Below are positions 30,774-42,959 of a DNA stretch of 64,000 bases, piece by piece (positions within the stretch are counted from its first letter, which is position 1; the number at the start of each line of letters is the position of its first letter). The position numbers were made by a program, and so were the translations under genes. The stretch comes from Laccaria trichodermophora (lineage: Eukaryota > Basidiomycota > Agaricomycetes > Agaricales > Hydnangiaceae), in assembly GCA_018417955.1 (NCBI GenBank), contig JACTVC010000054.1:79096-143095 (forward strand), written 5' to 3'. Below the pieces are notes generated by a model. The model saw only the letters and a list, made by a program, of their open reading frames with translations, ran no database searches and was not told the origin of the DNA.

Positions 30774-32057
30774 ATTCAGATAAATGCGGTCTTTTCTTTT
30801 TTGGCTGTTGATCACGTGAAGGACAAATATTGTCTAGATTTCTTTTTTGTGGAAGTGACCAGAGGAGCCACGCTTGCCAGTTTGAATTTGTCTCATTTTC
30901 CCTATATATCTTCCTGGAACTATCCCGAAAGTCAGAGGACAAACAGCCTGCCAAAGATCAACGTCCCCTTGTTCAGGCTGCGGCCCATGTTATGGTAATG
31001 ACTAGAGTAGAGACCTGGCCAAGATCGTTGTTGCTTTTGTGGATTTACCGCCGATTGCGCCAGTATTGCCTGGTATAGGGTTACAATATCAGTTTTTTTG
31101 TGCAGGCCTCGAGGTTCGAAATTGACGTTATTCATACGTCTTGCACAAAGGAGAATCCGCCAATAGAGAATGCTAATGATGATAGTTGTACAAACTATTT
31201 GCAAACATGACAGCCCAACCAAGAGGCTCGCGGTGGCCAATATGCCGACCAAATTTAACCCGGGATGCTAATCTCGTGGAGGAGCGCTTCGGCTTCAAAT
31301 AATCTTGCCCGCTTCGCGTGTCATGTTGACTGCACAGTGCCAGTGCGGCCTAGTCCAGCTAATGAATGGCATTGACACCTTGTGCCTGCTCAAAGCCCCA
31401 ACCTGGTATACCGTGTATACATTTCAACGATCCCGCGAATGCTCAAATGGCATCGAATCAAGCCCAAATAACGCGTTGTGGAACCCGCCGACTAGTAAGC
31501 CAAGCCACGAAACTGTATTCGTTATCTTGGCCAAAGCGACGAGACAAGATACTTGCAGAGTTGGAGCCTTGGAGGAGCGTAATAGGGGAGCTGTGGTAGA
31601 GGCGAAGATATGTAGCCACGATAAGACTGGCTGACCAAGAGATGTAGCGGGGAGTGTTGAGGAGGAAGGCTGGCGGAAGAGGATAGGGAGGTTGGAGATG
31701 ATGATCTTGTAAATACACGTAAAGATGGATTTGGAGCCTTGCCGAATGTTTGGTTCTACATATGTGAGTGAGTATCTGCAGGGCACTTAGGACGGTATTA
31801 CTGGAGAATCGGGGAATCATGTTGGTTGACAGCACCGAATGCAAAAGAACGACACACTGAATGGGGGCGAGATCAAGAAATCAACACATTTAAGGGCAAG
31901 GAAAATCCAACGGAGCTTCGAACAAGTTCACCAGAGGGGGAGAGGTAGCACACAGAATCTGTCAAGTTCGCCATATTATTGTGGGTTCCGGTGTCAATCT
32001 ACAAATATCAAAACGTTGAATGATAAAGACGTGGAATTACATGTGAGGCGTGCTATT
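30774..32057. other. intergenic region between convergent ATPase and V-ATPase E genes
   Basis: Contains the 3' flanks of the two genes. Open frames such as that at 31458-31844 (minus) lack domains, splice support and biased composition. I see no repeat or RNA gene. Confidence 0.5.
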
Positions 32058-33034
32058 TCATGTATAAAACTTGCGATTTTCATTGATACCGAAGAGCTCC
32101 TTTCTGATCTCTGGTAACATCTGCATACGGATGTGAAGTGATCAGGGTCAAGTGAAAGCTGCTCAAAGGACGAACGTACCCTATCTTCCAATAACCTCAG
32201 TCTCTCATCCAGCGTATTGTCAAGCGTTATCCGTTTCGAACCGCTAATGAGTCTAACGCCACCAGCACTACAAGGTGATCCCATCTAATTAGAAAAGCAA
32301 CGACGGAATAAAAACGGGGAACTTGCCCATCATCACTCAAGCTGGCATCTACTTCGTAAGCGATATCCCGCCCACTGATTTCCTTGAACAACTTGGAAGC
32401 TGCTTCCGAAGCTTGCGCAGCCACGACAAGATCTGATTTCCTGACGAGGACTGTGACGCTCGGTTCCATGATCTGCAAGAACGCCTGCAGGATGACGCCC
32501 TCTTGGAACTGCACATATCGGCTTTGTTCAGTCGCCAGGGTTGTGATGGAGCTCCGGGTGGTGGAGAAGAGGTCTTGGAGGTGCTCTTCTCGTCGGTGAA
32601 GGAGCTTTAGCCGGGATTTGTTGGTGAGCGTGGATTGGGCACTGCGTGTTAAATCGTTCATGAGTTCGGTCTGGGTGAGGTTAGTAAACGAAGCGGCAAA
32701 CTGACATCTTCTGGGCAACCTCAGAACCTTTGCGTTTCTTTTCATACTGAGCGTCGATTGCTTGTTGTTCTTGCTTCACGAGTTTGGCCTTTGGGTAAGT
32801 GTAAGTTGCCGAGGCATTCTTGTTGAAGGCGGCTGCTGGTACATACCTTCTCGATGGCGAACTCTTCGTCGGCTTTCACCCGGATCTCACGAGCTTTCTC
32901 GAGAGCCTCTTGTTTGATAAAGGATACCTTACGGAGCGCCTTAGCTCGAAGGTCTGTGAAAAGGACAATTGTCAACTCACCATCTTGTTCATTTCGCTAA
33001 GCACCTCGTCGTCATTGAGTGGGCGGGACGCCAT
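32058..33034 (-). CDS. vma4: V-type proton ATPase subunit E
   Basis: Peripheral-stalk subunit of the vacuolar H+-ATPase, which links the V1 catalytic head to the membrane sector. Starts at ATG 33034 (MASRPLNDDEVLSEMNKM) and ends LFGINENRKFYT-stop at 32058. Exons carry FIKQEALEKAREIRVKADEE, KLVKQEQQAIDAQYEKKRKG, the central helix SRLKLLHRREEHLQDLF, and the C-terminal globular part with GGVRLISGSKRITLDNTLDE. Five or so short introns; a length of about 225-230 residues is normal for the family. A long N-terminal coiled coil for pairing with subunit G is evident. It lies tail to tail with the ATPase gene and next to a macro-domain pseudogene. No anomalies. Confidence 0.93.
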
Positions 33035-33287
33035 GTCGAACGATGATGATCAGAGTACGCGTTGAGGGTAGTGGTTTGAGGCTTTGAGCCCAGTTTGAGC
33101 AAAGTGATGACACTGATTAGATGCAAACTCGGATGCAATTGCACTTCTGTGGCCATCGGCGACGACCCCAGACTCCGTTTATCTCCCACAGGTTACAATA
33201 GCTCTGGCTAGGGATACAAGTGCTACAGCTTATAGATAAATTGGCCACGGGAATGGGATCCGTATACTTCTCGTCCCAAAGTAATGT

Positions 33288-34091
33288 CTAGTAGTCCTCG
33301 GTTTGCTGGGTCTCCTCATTACGCTTTCGAACATCATTCCATCGTACATGAGCAGGTGCTCCTTGTTGAAAATGCTTCACTGCTAATATCATTTGCTAGG
33401 CCGACCTCTTGAAAGATATACCCCCTTGACCAGTCCCTAATCCAGTCATTAAGACGGTGTGAATAGTGTTAGCTTCGTCACCATGATGAGCTGTATTCCA
33501 ATGGTCAAGTTCAACGAGGAACGTCCACATGGAATTGTAAACAAGGTCCTTATGCCAGCTAACGTCCTCTGGTGTGCGCATGGTCGGAAGAATTGCCATT
33601 GCAAAAGAATTCCACTTGTTTCCGGGATTGCGCGACAGATTGAGGCAAGGGAATAATGGTACATGAACCGGGAGGCGCATAACCACGCCACTTCTTCGAA
33701 ATGTGGTCCTGACAGTAATCCGTAAGGCTCCAGATATCGCTGCTGGGTCCCTTAAACTGTTTACTCAATTCTAGGTCAAATCTAGAAACTCAGATGATAG
33801 TGAGGGCATGTGGATGTGTTGACATAATTATATTGAGTACCCGCCGTCCATAATCCCATAGGAGTTCGCGGGGGAAACTATGCAGTCACAGCACAACCGA
33901 CTTGATTCGATATCTTGAAATTTCCCCTCGATGACTTCAAATGGGAATTCGGGATGAGCATAGCAATCCTCAATAGCTTGTATCCATGCGGCGCATAAGG
34001 AAGGAAGGGCAGGCCCTTGTTTTCTAGGTCGGGGTGGAGGGGCTATGAGGACGAACTTCAGGGAAGGGATGCAACAGGATGCAACTGACAA
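33288..34091 (-). pseudogene. macro-domain (ADP-ribose-binding-like) protein, decayed
   Basis: Homologous to fungal macro-domain-like proteins, which bind ADP-ribose or its derivatives. Exon 1 has LKFVLIAPPP and the macro signature CDCIVSPANSYGIMDGG (34000-33850), and exon 2 begins FDLELSKQFKG. Then APPGSCTIIPLPQS, PTMRTPEDVSWHKDLVYNSM, HTVLMTGLGTGQGGISFKRS and GAPAHVRWNDV follow. Three lesions are visible: the expected initiator before KFVLI is CTG (34059-34061) and no in-frame ATG lies nearby; a frameshift falls at about 33630-33660 between CTIIPLP and NPGNKWNSFAMA; and an in-frame TAG lies at 33396-33398. The original stop would be at 33288. Calling all three sequencing errors would be unlikely. 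Confidence 0.8.
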
Positions 34092-34751
34092 AACTTCGAA
34101 CTCCGCTTATGTAATTATCGAGGGAGGCGCCGCTGCGAGATTGTGCAACGGAATTTCAAGGCAAGAATTGAGGTCCAGGAAAGCACATCACGATCACCTG
34201 TTCGTTCGAGTCTAGAAGAATACTGAGTTGGGAACGAATGTGGAAGAAAACACAGATTCCACAGTGACACGAATCATGCAGGAGGGAATTGAACCCCGAT
34301 GGGTCGACCATGCACTTTGTCAACATGCCAAGCCGACTCGACCGGTCGACCCACTACCCATTAATGCATGTTTCAAACATGCAGATGGCAATTGTTTAGC
34401 GGCTTTCGAAGTACTTAGTTGCGAAACAGGCATACAATCCGATGCAAGCTCTCAAACGCCACATTTTTTTGCGTAGGTAGGTATGTCATGTAAAGATTGT
34501 GCGTGTATGATATCTATCGTCAGAATACTACATACTTGTGTAATAGTCCGGAGTGTATATCGTCAAAGTCGTGGGCTAGGTACTAATTACTAGTCCATGG
34601 ATCATCATCTAAGTTCTATATCGAGAATAACATTGAAAACAAGACAAAGCGTATCGTATCACAGCAGTTCGAGTGCAAACAAGATCATCGGCGAGATCAG
34701 GTAGAGCAGCACATCCTTGGGCAATGGGGAGTTGAGATTGGAGCCAGCCCT
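34092..34751. other. intergenic region, nothing recognised
   Basis: Short frames only. The right part should hold the 3' UTR of the KRE6/SKN1 gene. No repeats or RNA genes were recognised. Confidence 0.5.
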
Positions 34752-37179
34752 TTAGCACTTTTGCCACATTTTAACATAATCACTACCCCCGTCCCAACAG
34801 AATCAGCACCCATTCCACACCTACACACAAAAAAAAAACTCACATCCTAAAAGCCCTATCGTCTGGATTACTAGGCCACGTAGCAGACCACGTATCCTGC
34901 GCCAACGCAAAGTCGCGCATCGCAGCTAAAATGCGCCCAACAAAAGTCAACGCAAGAAAGGAAGAGGGTGGAGGGGGTAAGAACGTACTGAGGGAAGCGT
35001 CGATCCATGGTTTCCCACCGAGGTTGTCAGGGAACCATCCTGATGTACCGCCTGCTGAGAGGTTGATGATCAGGTAGAAAGCTACGTAAGTCAGAAGTTT
35101 TAGTAGGTGGAGGGGAGGACAGAGAAAGAAAGAAAGAAAAGTACCCTGATTGAACGGAGCAGACTTTCCCTGCCCAGCGTAAGGATTATTGACTACGACT
35201 TTTCCGGTCCCGTTTTGTGCTGTTTCCGGGAACCTGTTTGAGGGTTGTCGTCAGAACATTGAAAGACGGAAGAGGCTGGAAATGACATACCCAGCACGCT
35301 CCCAGAACCCCCCTTTTCTACCCGTAGTCTGCACGTCAAGCATCGCATGTAACCTGGAGTCCGTATAGAAGCGCATAAACTGCTCGTCCCACTCCATAGC
35401 GTATGTATGGAACCCTTTATCAAACGATGCACGTTTTACAGAGTACCTATGACCATTTCATCAATTAGCAATCATCGCAATTTTATTGTAGAAGAACACA
35501 AGTGAAAGAAAGCGGGAAATCAACAAACCATCCGTAAATACGATTAAACACCGTCGGCAGCGGTCCATAATTCAACGTCGACCGAACAAAGTTGGTTCCT
35601 TGAGCGGGATATGCAGGTCCGTTGCCGCGCGCTTCGAGAATGTCAATCTCGCCTGATAAGGGCCAGGCGCCATAGGCATTGGTTTCAGGAAGCATCCACA
35701 CGGCGGGCCAGAGCCAGTCACTTTAGGGAAAGTCGTAAGTGGGTTATGCAGAACAAGGATATACAAAGCGTACCCCCTTGGGAGCTTTGCCCGAAACTCA
35801 ACCTTACCATACGTGATGTTCACCTTTCCTTGTGTGTTGATACGAGCGCTCATCACGGGATTAATGACTGCTCCCAGTTGCGCATTTGACACGACCGTGC
35901 ACGCAGAATTGTTGCCTTGGTCCGTACACCCCGACAGCGTATAATTCCCCCCATCCAGGACATTGCTCACCGTGTCGGTGGTTAACGTCGGATAGATGTA
36001 CAGCTGGTTATTGTTGAAATAAAGGTTATCAGAAGAGCTCGTTGTCATTTCAAACTCGCCGTTCCCAAAGCCGCCAAGGGAGACGTCTTGAGACCATGTG
36101 GACGAGTCGAGGGAGCCGCTGGTGAATTGTTCGTCTAAAACGATGCATAGCTGGGATGGGGACAGAAGATGCACGGATTTTACGCCAACGAAACAGATGT
36201 AGCCTGCCGCTCCGATACCAATGATAATAAAGAGGAGGGTGAGGAAGTAGGATGTGCACGCGCGGGGTTCACGTTTTGCCAGCCATGGTTTTTCTGATTT
36301 TTGTATTGGAACGTGCAAGCGGGTGGAGGGCAGGGGTGGCTTGGCTTTCGATGCCTCAAGGGGGAGTGCGGGTGAGGATGGGTCAAAGTTTGATGGGGAG
36401 GTGAATTGGGTTGTGTATGCTGGCGGAGACCATAAGGAGGAGGTGGGACGGGATGCAGGGGAGAGGAAGGGAGCGCGGAAGGAGTGGGTGGAGGAAATAC
36501 GTGGGAGTGGACCGCCGATACCTGGGGAGTCTGTGATTTGGCCTGCTGGGCTGTTTTTGTAAAACGAGCTGGCCGAAGGGGAGTGGGAGAGGGTGCCCAT
36601 GAAAGGAGCGGAGGGTTTACGGAGGTCTTGCAGGGAGCCTGAACGTGGGCCAGGGCCAAAGGCCTCGTCGTTCAAGTCGCTGGTGGGTGGTGCAGCGGTG
36701 GAATCGAGGGAGGAGCGACGGCGAGAGATGCCTGGAATTGAGAGGCCTGGGTCAGGATTGCCTGGATAAGCTTGGAAGGGAAAAGCAAAGGAAGAGGGAG
36801 GAGGACGGAGAGAGGGAGTGGATGTAGAAGACCAGAGTTCGTCTGGACTGGGTGCGTCTACTGGGGTGTAGGCAGATGACGCCATAGATGAACGGCGTCT
36901 ATGGGGCCGAGGAGGAGGATTGTGGTGTATAGGACGAGGAGGGACGCGGGCAGGCAAGTTGACAGCGGCGCTCGCTTCCCTCTCAGCGTTTGCCTCCTTG
37001 TCGGAGTCTGAGGCTGGCTCTTGAGTGGTCTCTGTGTTGGCAGAGGATCTATCTGAGGCACTGCCTGCGAGGAAGAAGGGGCGGGGAGGGGCAAGGGAGG
37101 AGGGCGCAGAGCTCTTATCGACATCGACATTGTCCTCTGGTTTGCTTCTGGCGAGGGTTGTGCGACGTGGATAAGCCAT
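34752..37179 (-). CDS. KRE6: KRE6/SKN1-type beta-1,6-glucan synthesis protein (GH16)
   Basis: Type II membrane glycoprotein needed for beta-1,6-glucan in the fungal wall. ATG at 37179 (MAYPRRTTLARSKPEDNVDV). A long Ser/Pro-rich cytosolic N-terminus of about 300 residues precedes a transmembrane segment (LTLLFIIIGIGAAGYICF, about residue 312). The luminal GH16-like domain begins LCIVLDEQFTSGSLDSSTWS and continues with NVLDGGNYTLSGCTDQGNNS, KVEFRAKLPRG, WMLPETNAYGAWPLSGEIDI, FDKGFHTYAMEWDEQFMRFY and AFYLIINLSAGGTSGWFP, ending YVKMWQKC at 34752. The GH16-type EIDILE box is present. Several short introns interrupt the 3' half. It is divergent from the GT2 gene at 37647, with about 470 bp between the starts, so the two wall-polysaccharide genes may share a promoter (inference). 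Confidence 0.92.
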
Positions 37180-37646
37180 GGAGGCGACAAGTAGGCGATG
37201 TCAAGCCTGTTTGTCAATTTGTGGAGTGACTGCTAAATAGCCTCACCTCCGGTGGCCGGTGCCTATTCCGGAAATAAGATACCCTTTCTGGGATACAGCA
37301 GCAACCAGGAACTCGTTCCGACTGTCGATATGATCCTCCTTTTGTGCTCCATGGTGTCTCCTGGCATCTCCTGGCATCTCCTTAGGGCTTGTTACAATCT
37401 CCATGTCTCTTTGTCTTCATACGTACACTGCCGGCGCGAAAGAACCAACGCTTTTCATTGACTTTATCTTGACGTCAATTCTTATCGCAAGCCGCTGAAA
37501 GACCCCAAACACCGAGTTAACCGTAATGTTAGATCGGGCAAAGATCTACTTGTTGTCCAGGGAGGAAGAAAAATGAGTCCAGCTAAAAAAGATCGTCGTT
37601 CGTCCCTTCTCCTCCCACCAGTGGAGGCCACTCCTTACCTTCCCCA
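37180..37646. promoter_or_regulatory. shared divergent promoter region (KRE6-like / GT2)
   Basis: 467 bp between the start codons of two divergent genes, both predicted to act in cell-wall or surface polysaccharide synthesis. No gene lies inside. Specific factor sites cannot be assigned from sequence alone. Confidence 0.5.
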
Positions 37647-40600
37647 ATGGACTACGACCGCAACGACGCACTCCTTCACTGGCTCTTCCGCCAAACACAG
37701 GGTGATGCTTGGTTCCGCCCAAACGAGGAAAACATATCATCTGGTGTTGCCTTGAGAGTGGCATCCGATGGTCAGTCCATCTACTTTGCCACTCGCCTAT
37801 ACACTGCTGCAAGTAACACCTCTTCCTCTTGATTTAGCTGCACACACAGGCGCACCAGAGTTTCGTGTCTTCCCCTACGAAAACGCAAACCTCGAACCAT
37901 TCGAGACGGCTGTGTCCGCGCTCAACCCCGTCGTTGCCGTGAAAGTCAGATCAGCCGCGGTCCACGCTGCTTTGGGCGAGGTGTGAGTTTCTTTCTCTTG
38001 TCTTGGTTTAGAACATTTCATCCAGTTCGGATGGACCGCCTTGCGTCCCGATTGCGTCCGCCATCTTGAGTGGCGGATTGATCCTGTTACATGAGGACGG
38101 CCTCGAGGATCATAGCCTGTGACGGTGGCGAGGCGCTGACGAAGGACGCCCAATCCTCATGTGCGAGTTCGGCTGCGATTCCTGGCTTCCTGGCGCACCC
38201 TTTTACTTTCTTTCATTAAACATTCCTCCTGCACGTCATTCTGCCTTTCCATGGTATCTCCATCCTGTAGGTTGTCCTTGCGGCCACGGTCGTCCCTGTG
38301 TCGGCAGCAGCGATTGTGCCTTGCATTTTTCTCACTCCATGTTGCGACCTTGTTGTGGACGTCATTATCACGGTCATGATTTGCGTTTTGATGAGTTCCA
38401 ACTCTCCCGAGGCTGCCGATCCTATTTTTATCTTCACACGTTATACGTTCACGACCACGTGACCTCTTTTGTCATTTACTGATCAATTTATAGCGCGCCA
38501 GATGAGAAGAGCATCTACGTCGATGCTGAGACCCGCATCCAAATCCTGGAGACGATGCTCATGCTTCCGCAGGCGGATAAAGAGCAGTGCGCGGCGTTTA
38601 TCGTGCGTTCTATTCTCCCTCATTGACTTCCACTAACCCTTGCTTGTTATGTAGAGAGACGAACGCGTAATGGTTATCTGGTCCGAATCCCTTGACCACA
38701 TCATCCCCATCTGCCATGACTTTGAAGAACGCCTCATCAAGCTCCTATGGCGCAGTCGCCCGCTCGCCGCGGCTCCCTCTTCGAGCTACAACACCACGAA
38801 CGTGTCTTCCGCCGGGAGTGCGGTGGACGTCTCGGGGAGCAACGAGGCGTTTGCAAGGGGGTCAATCGCACGGTATTCTCGGCCCCCTAGCGTTCTTGCT
38901 GCTCGTGCTGGAGCAGGCGGAACGGTGCTGAAGGGGTTGTATGGTGAACAGGGAAGGGATGGGGATGAGGAGGAGGAGAAGGTAGCTATAGAGAAGAATG
39001 AAGGTGGGGATGTGGAGGCTCCAGAGAGGAGGAGGAGGACTACGAGGACGTGGTATGGGAGGAAGATAGTTATTGATGATGATGATGGGCTAGAGGATGC
39101 GGAAGGGTTCAGGGGGGAGGAAAGGAGGAAGATCAAGCTTTACTCGCCTTTGTATAGTGGGTTGGCAGCTGGGGCCGCTGTTGGTGAGTTTCTTTGCTTT
39201 TTTTTGCTGTGGTCAGGCAGGAATTGACTTCATGTTTGTAGTTTTCGTTGGGAATGGTGTCCGTAAGTCTTTGTTTTCTTATTGAGCGACCGACATCTAA
39301 ATGGTGGTTTACTAGGAACTCTGCTGGTAGAATGGACTCTTGACGGAGATTTCATTCGCTTCGCACTACTCGCTACCGTTCCCCTACTCTACTGTGTATC
39401 CCTGGTATGTCCAAATTCTCTCAAAGTCCTCTCATACTCACCATCTGTTACTACAGTTCTTCGCCCTCCAAATCATCCAGAACTTAACCATGGCGTACGT
39501 ACCCACTCTCCCCTCCTCCCACTCACTAATCTCACCCTGTACTCAAAGCATCGGACCAATCGCGCACTACCACGAGAACTCGAAATATTACTCTGCGATC
39601 AAGCCTCGACCAGATAAAGAGCTGGATAATAACCTTCCGCATATTACTATCCAGATGCCGGTGTATAAGGAAAGTTTGGATGCTGTTTTGTGAGTCTCCA
39701 TCTTTTTATTGTTCGCTCAACTGATCAGTCGATGAAATAACGCAGGGCGCCATCGATCAAGTCGTTGAAGAAGGCCATGCACACGTATGCGAGGCAAGGA
39801 GGGACGTCGACTATTTTTATCAATGACGACGGTCTTAGGGTAAATTTCCACATTTCCCGGCTTGCTTGTATCTAAACCCCGTTCACTAGTTGCTCCCTGC
39901 GCATCAACGCGACGAACGTCTAGCATTCTACGCAAACCACAACATCGGATGGGTTGCTCGGCCAAAACACGATCCTACTCCAGGCGGATTCAAGCGCGCG
40001 GGTCGGTTCAAGAAAGCGTCCAATATGAATTACGGTGGGTCTTTCTTTCTTTGACATCCCGTATGAGTATATGGGGCTGAAGATGCCCTCCCCTTCACTT
40101 AGGCTTAGCACTTTCATTGAAGGCTGAAAAACACTTGGAAGCGCTACTTGCCAACTCGCCTAATCGGATATCCACCTCTTCAAACACGCACAGTCGAAGC
40201 CTGAGTCACTCTGGAAACGAACCTACGCAGTATGGGATCCAGTACCAGAATCGGGACGGGGATGAGAACGTTGCGTGGGGCAACGCAGGGTCCGGATCTG
40301 GAGCTACGGGTAATGGCACTGGGGGTAATACCCCTCCCACTGGTGTGCCCCTAGATCACGATTTGGAAGAGAGGGCTTTGGGAATGGCGATCGAGGAGAC
40401 GTGGGAGGAGAGTGGGCGGCGATGGCGTCCGTGGGCTGCGAATGGGCGTGCGACGCGGATTGGCGAGATTTTGTTGCTTGTGGATTCGGATACGGTTGTT
40501 CCGGAGGATTGCTTGAGGGATGCGGCGAGGGAGATGAAAGCTTGTCCTACTGTTGCTATTATTCAGCATGAGTCTGGTGAGTGTTTTCTTTTTTGATATC

Positions 40601-42340
40601 TTTAGAGGGTTGGGTGTTGATGATGGGTTTACAGATGTCATGCAGGTTGCGCATCATTATTTCGAGAATGGTATCGCCTACTTTACGAAAAGGATCAATA
40701 GGTGTATCTCGATGGGTATGTTTTTTGGTGTATCTGGACTTACGACTGATTTACTGATGTTACACTTATTGTAGCATGTGCGAATGGCGAAGTTGCTCCT
40801 TTCATGGGTCACAACGCGTACGCATCCTCAAGGTGCTCTGAACAGTACCTCACGGCTGACCTTCGAATTCTCAAACAGATTTTTGCGATGGAAGGCGATT
40901 CAAGACGCTCTCTTTGTAGACCCCGTCGATGGCAAGGAAAAGATCTGGTCAGAGTCCAACGTTTCCGAGGACTTTGACATGGCTCTCCGTCTCATGCTAA
41001 AAGGCTATATCATCCGGTCCGTTTAGATTCCTCTCTTCTCATCCATGCGCCTCTTACTCGTTTACCATTACAGATGGGCGACGTATTCCAAAGGAGCATT
41101 CAAAGAAGGTGTATCCTTGAGCGTCGATGACGAACTTAATCGATGGCAAAAGTATGCCTATGGATGCAATGAGTGAGTCTGTCGTGTCGCTCGAGATCCT
41201 GTCCGCGTGCTGATGATAACTTGGCAGGATGCTCTTCAATCCTATTATCCAATGGTGGCGCAAGGGTCCCATTTCGCGCCAAATTCATCGGTTCTTGTGG
41301 AGCAAGGCCCCTATTCACTACAAGATTTCGATGTTAGCATGTAAGTTTTGTTCTATCAGAGTTATCTTTTTAATATTGATGAGGCGCCTCTCTAGACATG
41401 TTCTCGTACTGTGCGTTATCTATCTCTCTCCTATCCCTATCCTCGTATCGTTTTGACACTTTTGACAGATGGACTTGCTGGCTCGATAACAATCTCCATT
41501 ATCAACTATGTTCTATTGGGCTTCCAATTCCCCGTGGACGGCTTCTTCATGCACAGTTTCGAGATCTGGCTGGCAACTACGGCCGTCTTCTGGGGCTCTG
41601 GGACTATTGGATACACGCTTCTGGAATATAGGCTTGGTCACAAAAAGCTGGTGAGTTCTTCGGGGACCCCGCACACTCTTCAACCTCTCCTGCCCCACGT
41701 TTTACTAACATCGGATCCACCGTAGCTTTACGCCCTCTTTGAGAATTTGATGTGGATTCCATTCTTGTACGTCATTCCTATTCATCCTCATGTATACTTT
41801 GAATTCGTGCCGACGCCGACTATTCCATTTTGCAGCTTCTTTTTCTTTGCAGGTTTATCGATACCCATCTCGCAAGCTATCTTGGCCCACTTGTTTTCAT
41901 ACAATATTCAATGGTCGGCGACGATCAAAGAAGTTCAGCTGTCCAATTTTTTCTTAGAAATTCCGAAAATCGCTAGAAGGTGCGTTTTGAAAATTTCACG
42001 ATGTCGATCAATTCAATTTTAAGACTGAGATGCTGATTTATAGATTTTGGTTCCCTTTCTTGCTATCCATTGCAATCATTGCTGGTATGATTATTCTAGC
42101 CACCCCCTTGGTGCCTCTAGACTGGCGAGTAGGAGCGTCTGGCTGGGCTGTGATATTCCCCCTCGCGTGAGCTTTCTTCTCCAATGACTTTGCGGCACAT
42201 TTTGATGAGTTTTCTTCAGTCTCTCTGCTGGCTGCCATATCTTGTTCCCAGTGAGTTCCTACTCGTATTTATGAGGTTATATTCCTGACCATAGTTGAAA
42301 GATTGTGTTGAATCCGTGGTTCATGGTGTTCTCATACTGA
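37647..42340 (+). CDS. GT2 membrane glycosyltransferase, cellulose-synthase-like fold
   Basis: Processive-type family 2 glycosyltransferase of about 900 residues in the plasma or endomembrane. ATG at 37647 (MDYDRNDALLHWLFRQTQGD), stop TGA 42338-42340 after NPWFMVFSY, many short introns. The N-terminal domain of unknown role runs to about 39170. Then come membrane segments (FIRFALLATVPLLYCVSLFF) and the catalytic domain: ITIQMPVYKESLDAVL, FINDDG, LLLVDSDTVVPEDC (DxD), MGHNAFLRWKA, SEDFDMALRLMLKGY and DELNRWQKYAYGCNE, the R/QxxRW-type product-binding site. At least five C-terminal membrane helices follow. All catalytic Asp residues are present. Relatives make wall or capsule-like beta-glucans or remain unassigned, and the product is not predictable. 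An insertion rich in Ser/Gly/Asn (about 40150-40350) lies before the DxD motif. Confidence 0.85.
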
Positions 42341-42959
42341 CACTGGACAATGTCGGACTTTTCAGCAACTTGCGCATTATTCCGCCCATCTTTTGCTGAT
42401 TCGCTCTAGGACTGATGTACTTTCCCCCCGTTCTCGTCCCTGGTTGAACTACTAGACACTCTGTATGTACATTCATTCTACATACTTTACGTACTTTACC
42501 CATCCATTTGCACAATACCTACTTACAGCGGACACTATATAGCGCAGGACTTTTTTGTTTAGTACAGTTATACTTGCCAAAACTTTTAGAGTTGTGGTTC
42601 TTAGATGCAATGATTTCGAATCTTCGAAACGCTCGCTGAAGATTTTGAAGGTGGACGACTGTTGTGGTTGTCGACAGGGTAGAGGAAATAGGGTGAGATA
42701 TATTCAAAGGTATACACGTTACCGGTGGTATAGTGAATATGGTATCAAGCAATGATGATGACAGGGACAGCTGGCTGGGCAACGCAAGGATTCTTGAATT
42801 AAAAGCGGATAGATAACAAACGTCCAAAGAGTTGCGCAAAAGGGTTGAGCACACCCTTCCCGAACGCCTAAAGGAAAGTTCAGTACTGCATCACCGCAAA
42901 AACACCTACCTTTCACCTACCTCATCTCCCCCCTGGCAACTCACAACCACCGTTCATAC
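42341..42959. other. intergenic region, nothing recognised
   Basis: 3' flank of the GT2 gene and of the FunK1 remnant. No domains, repeats or RNA genes were seen. Confidence 0.5.

Noticed and set aside
31458..31844. 128-codon minus-strand frame between the ATPase and V-ATPase E genes
   Set aside because: No recognisable motif, overlapping frames on both strands are similarly open, and it lies between two convergent 3' ends.
38670..39227. A separate gene at the N-terminal exon of the GT2 locus
   Set aside because: The frame is continuous by splicing with the upstream start at 37647 and the downstream membrane and catalytic exons.
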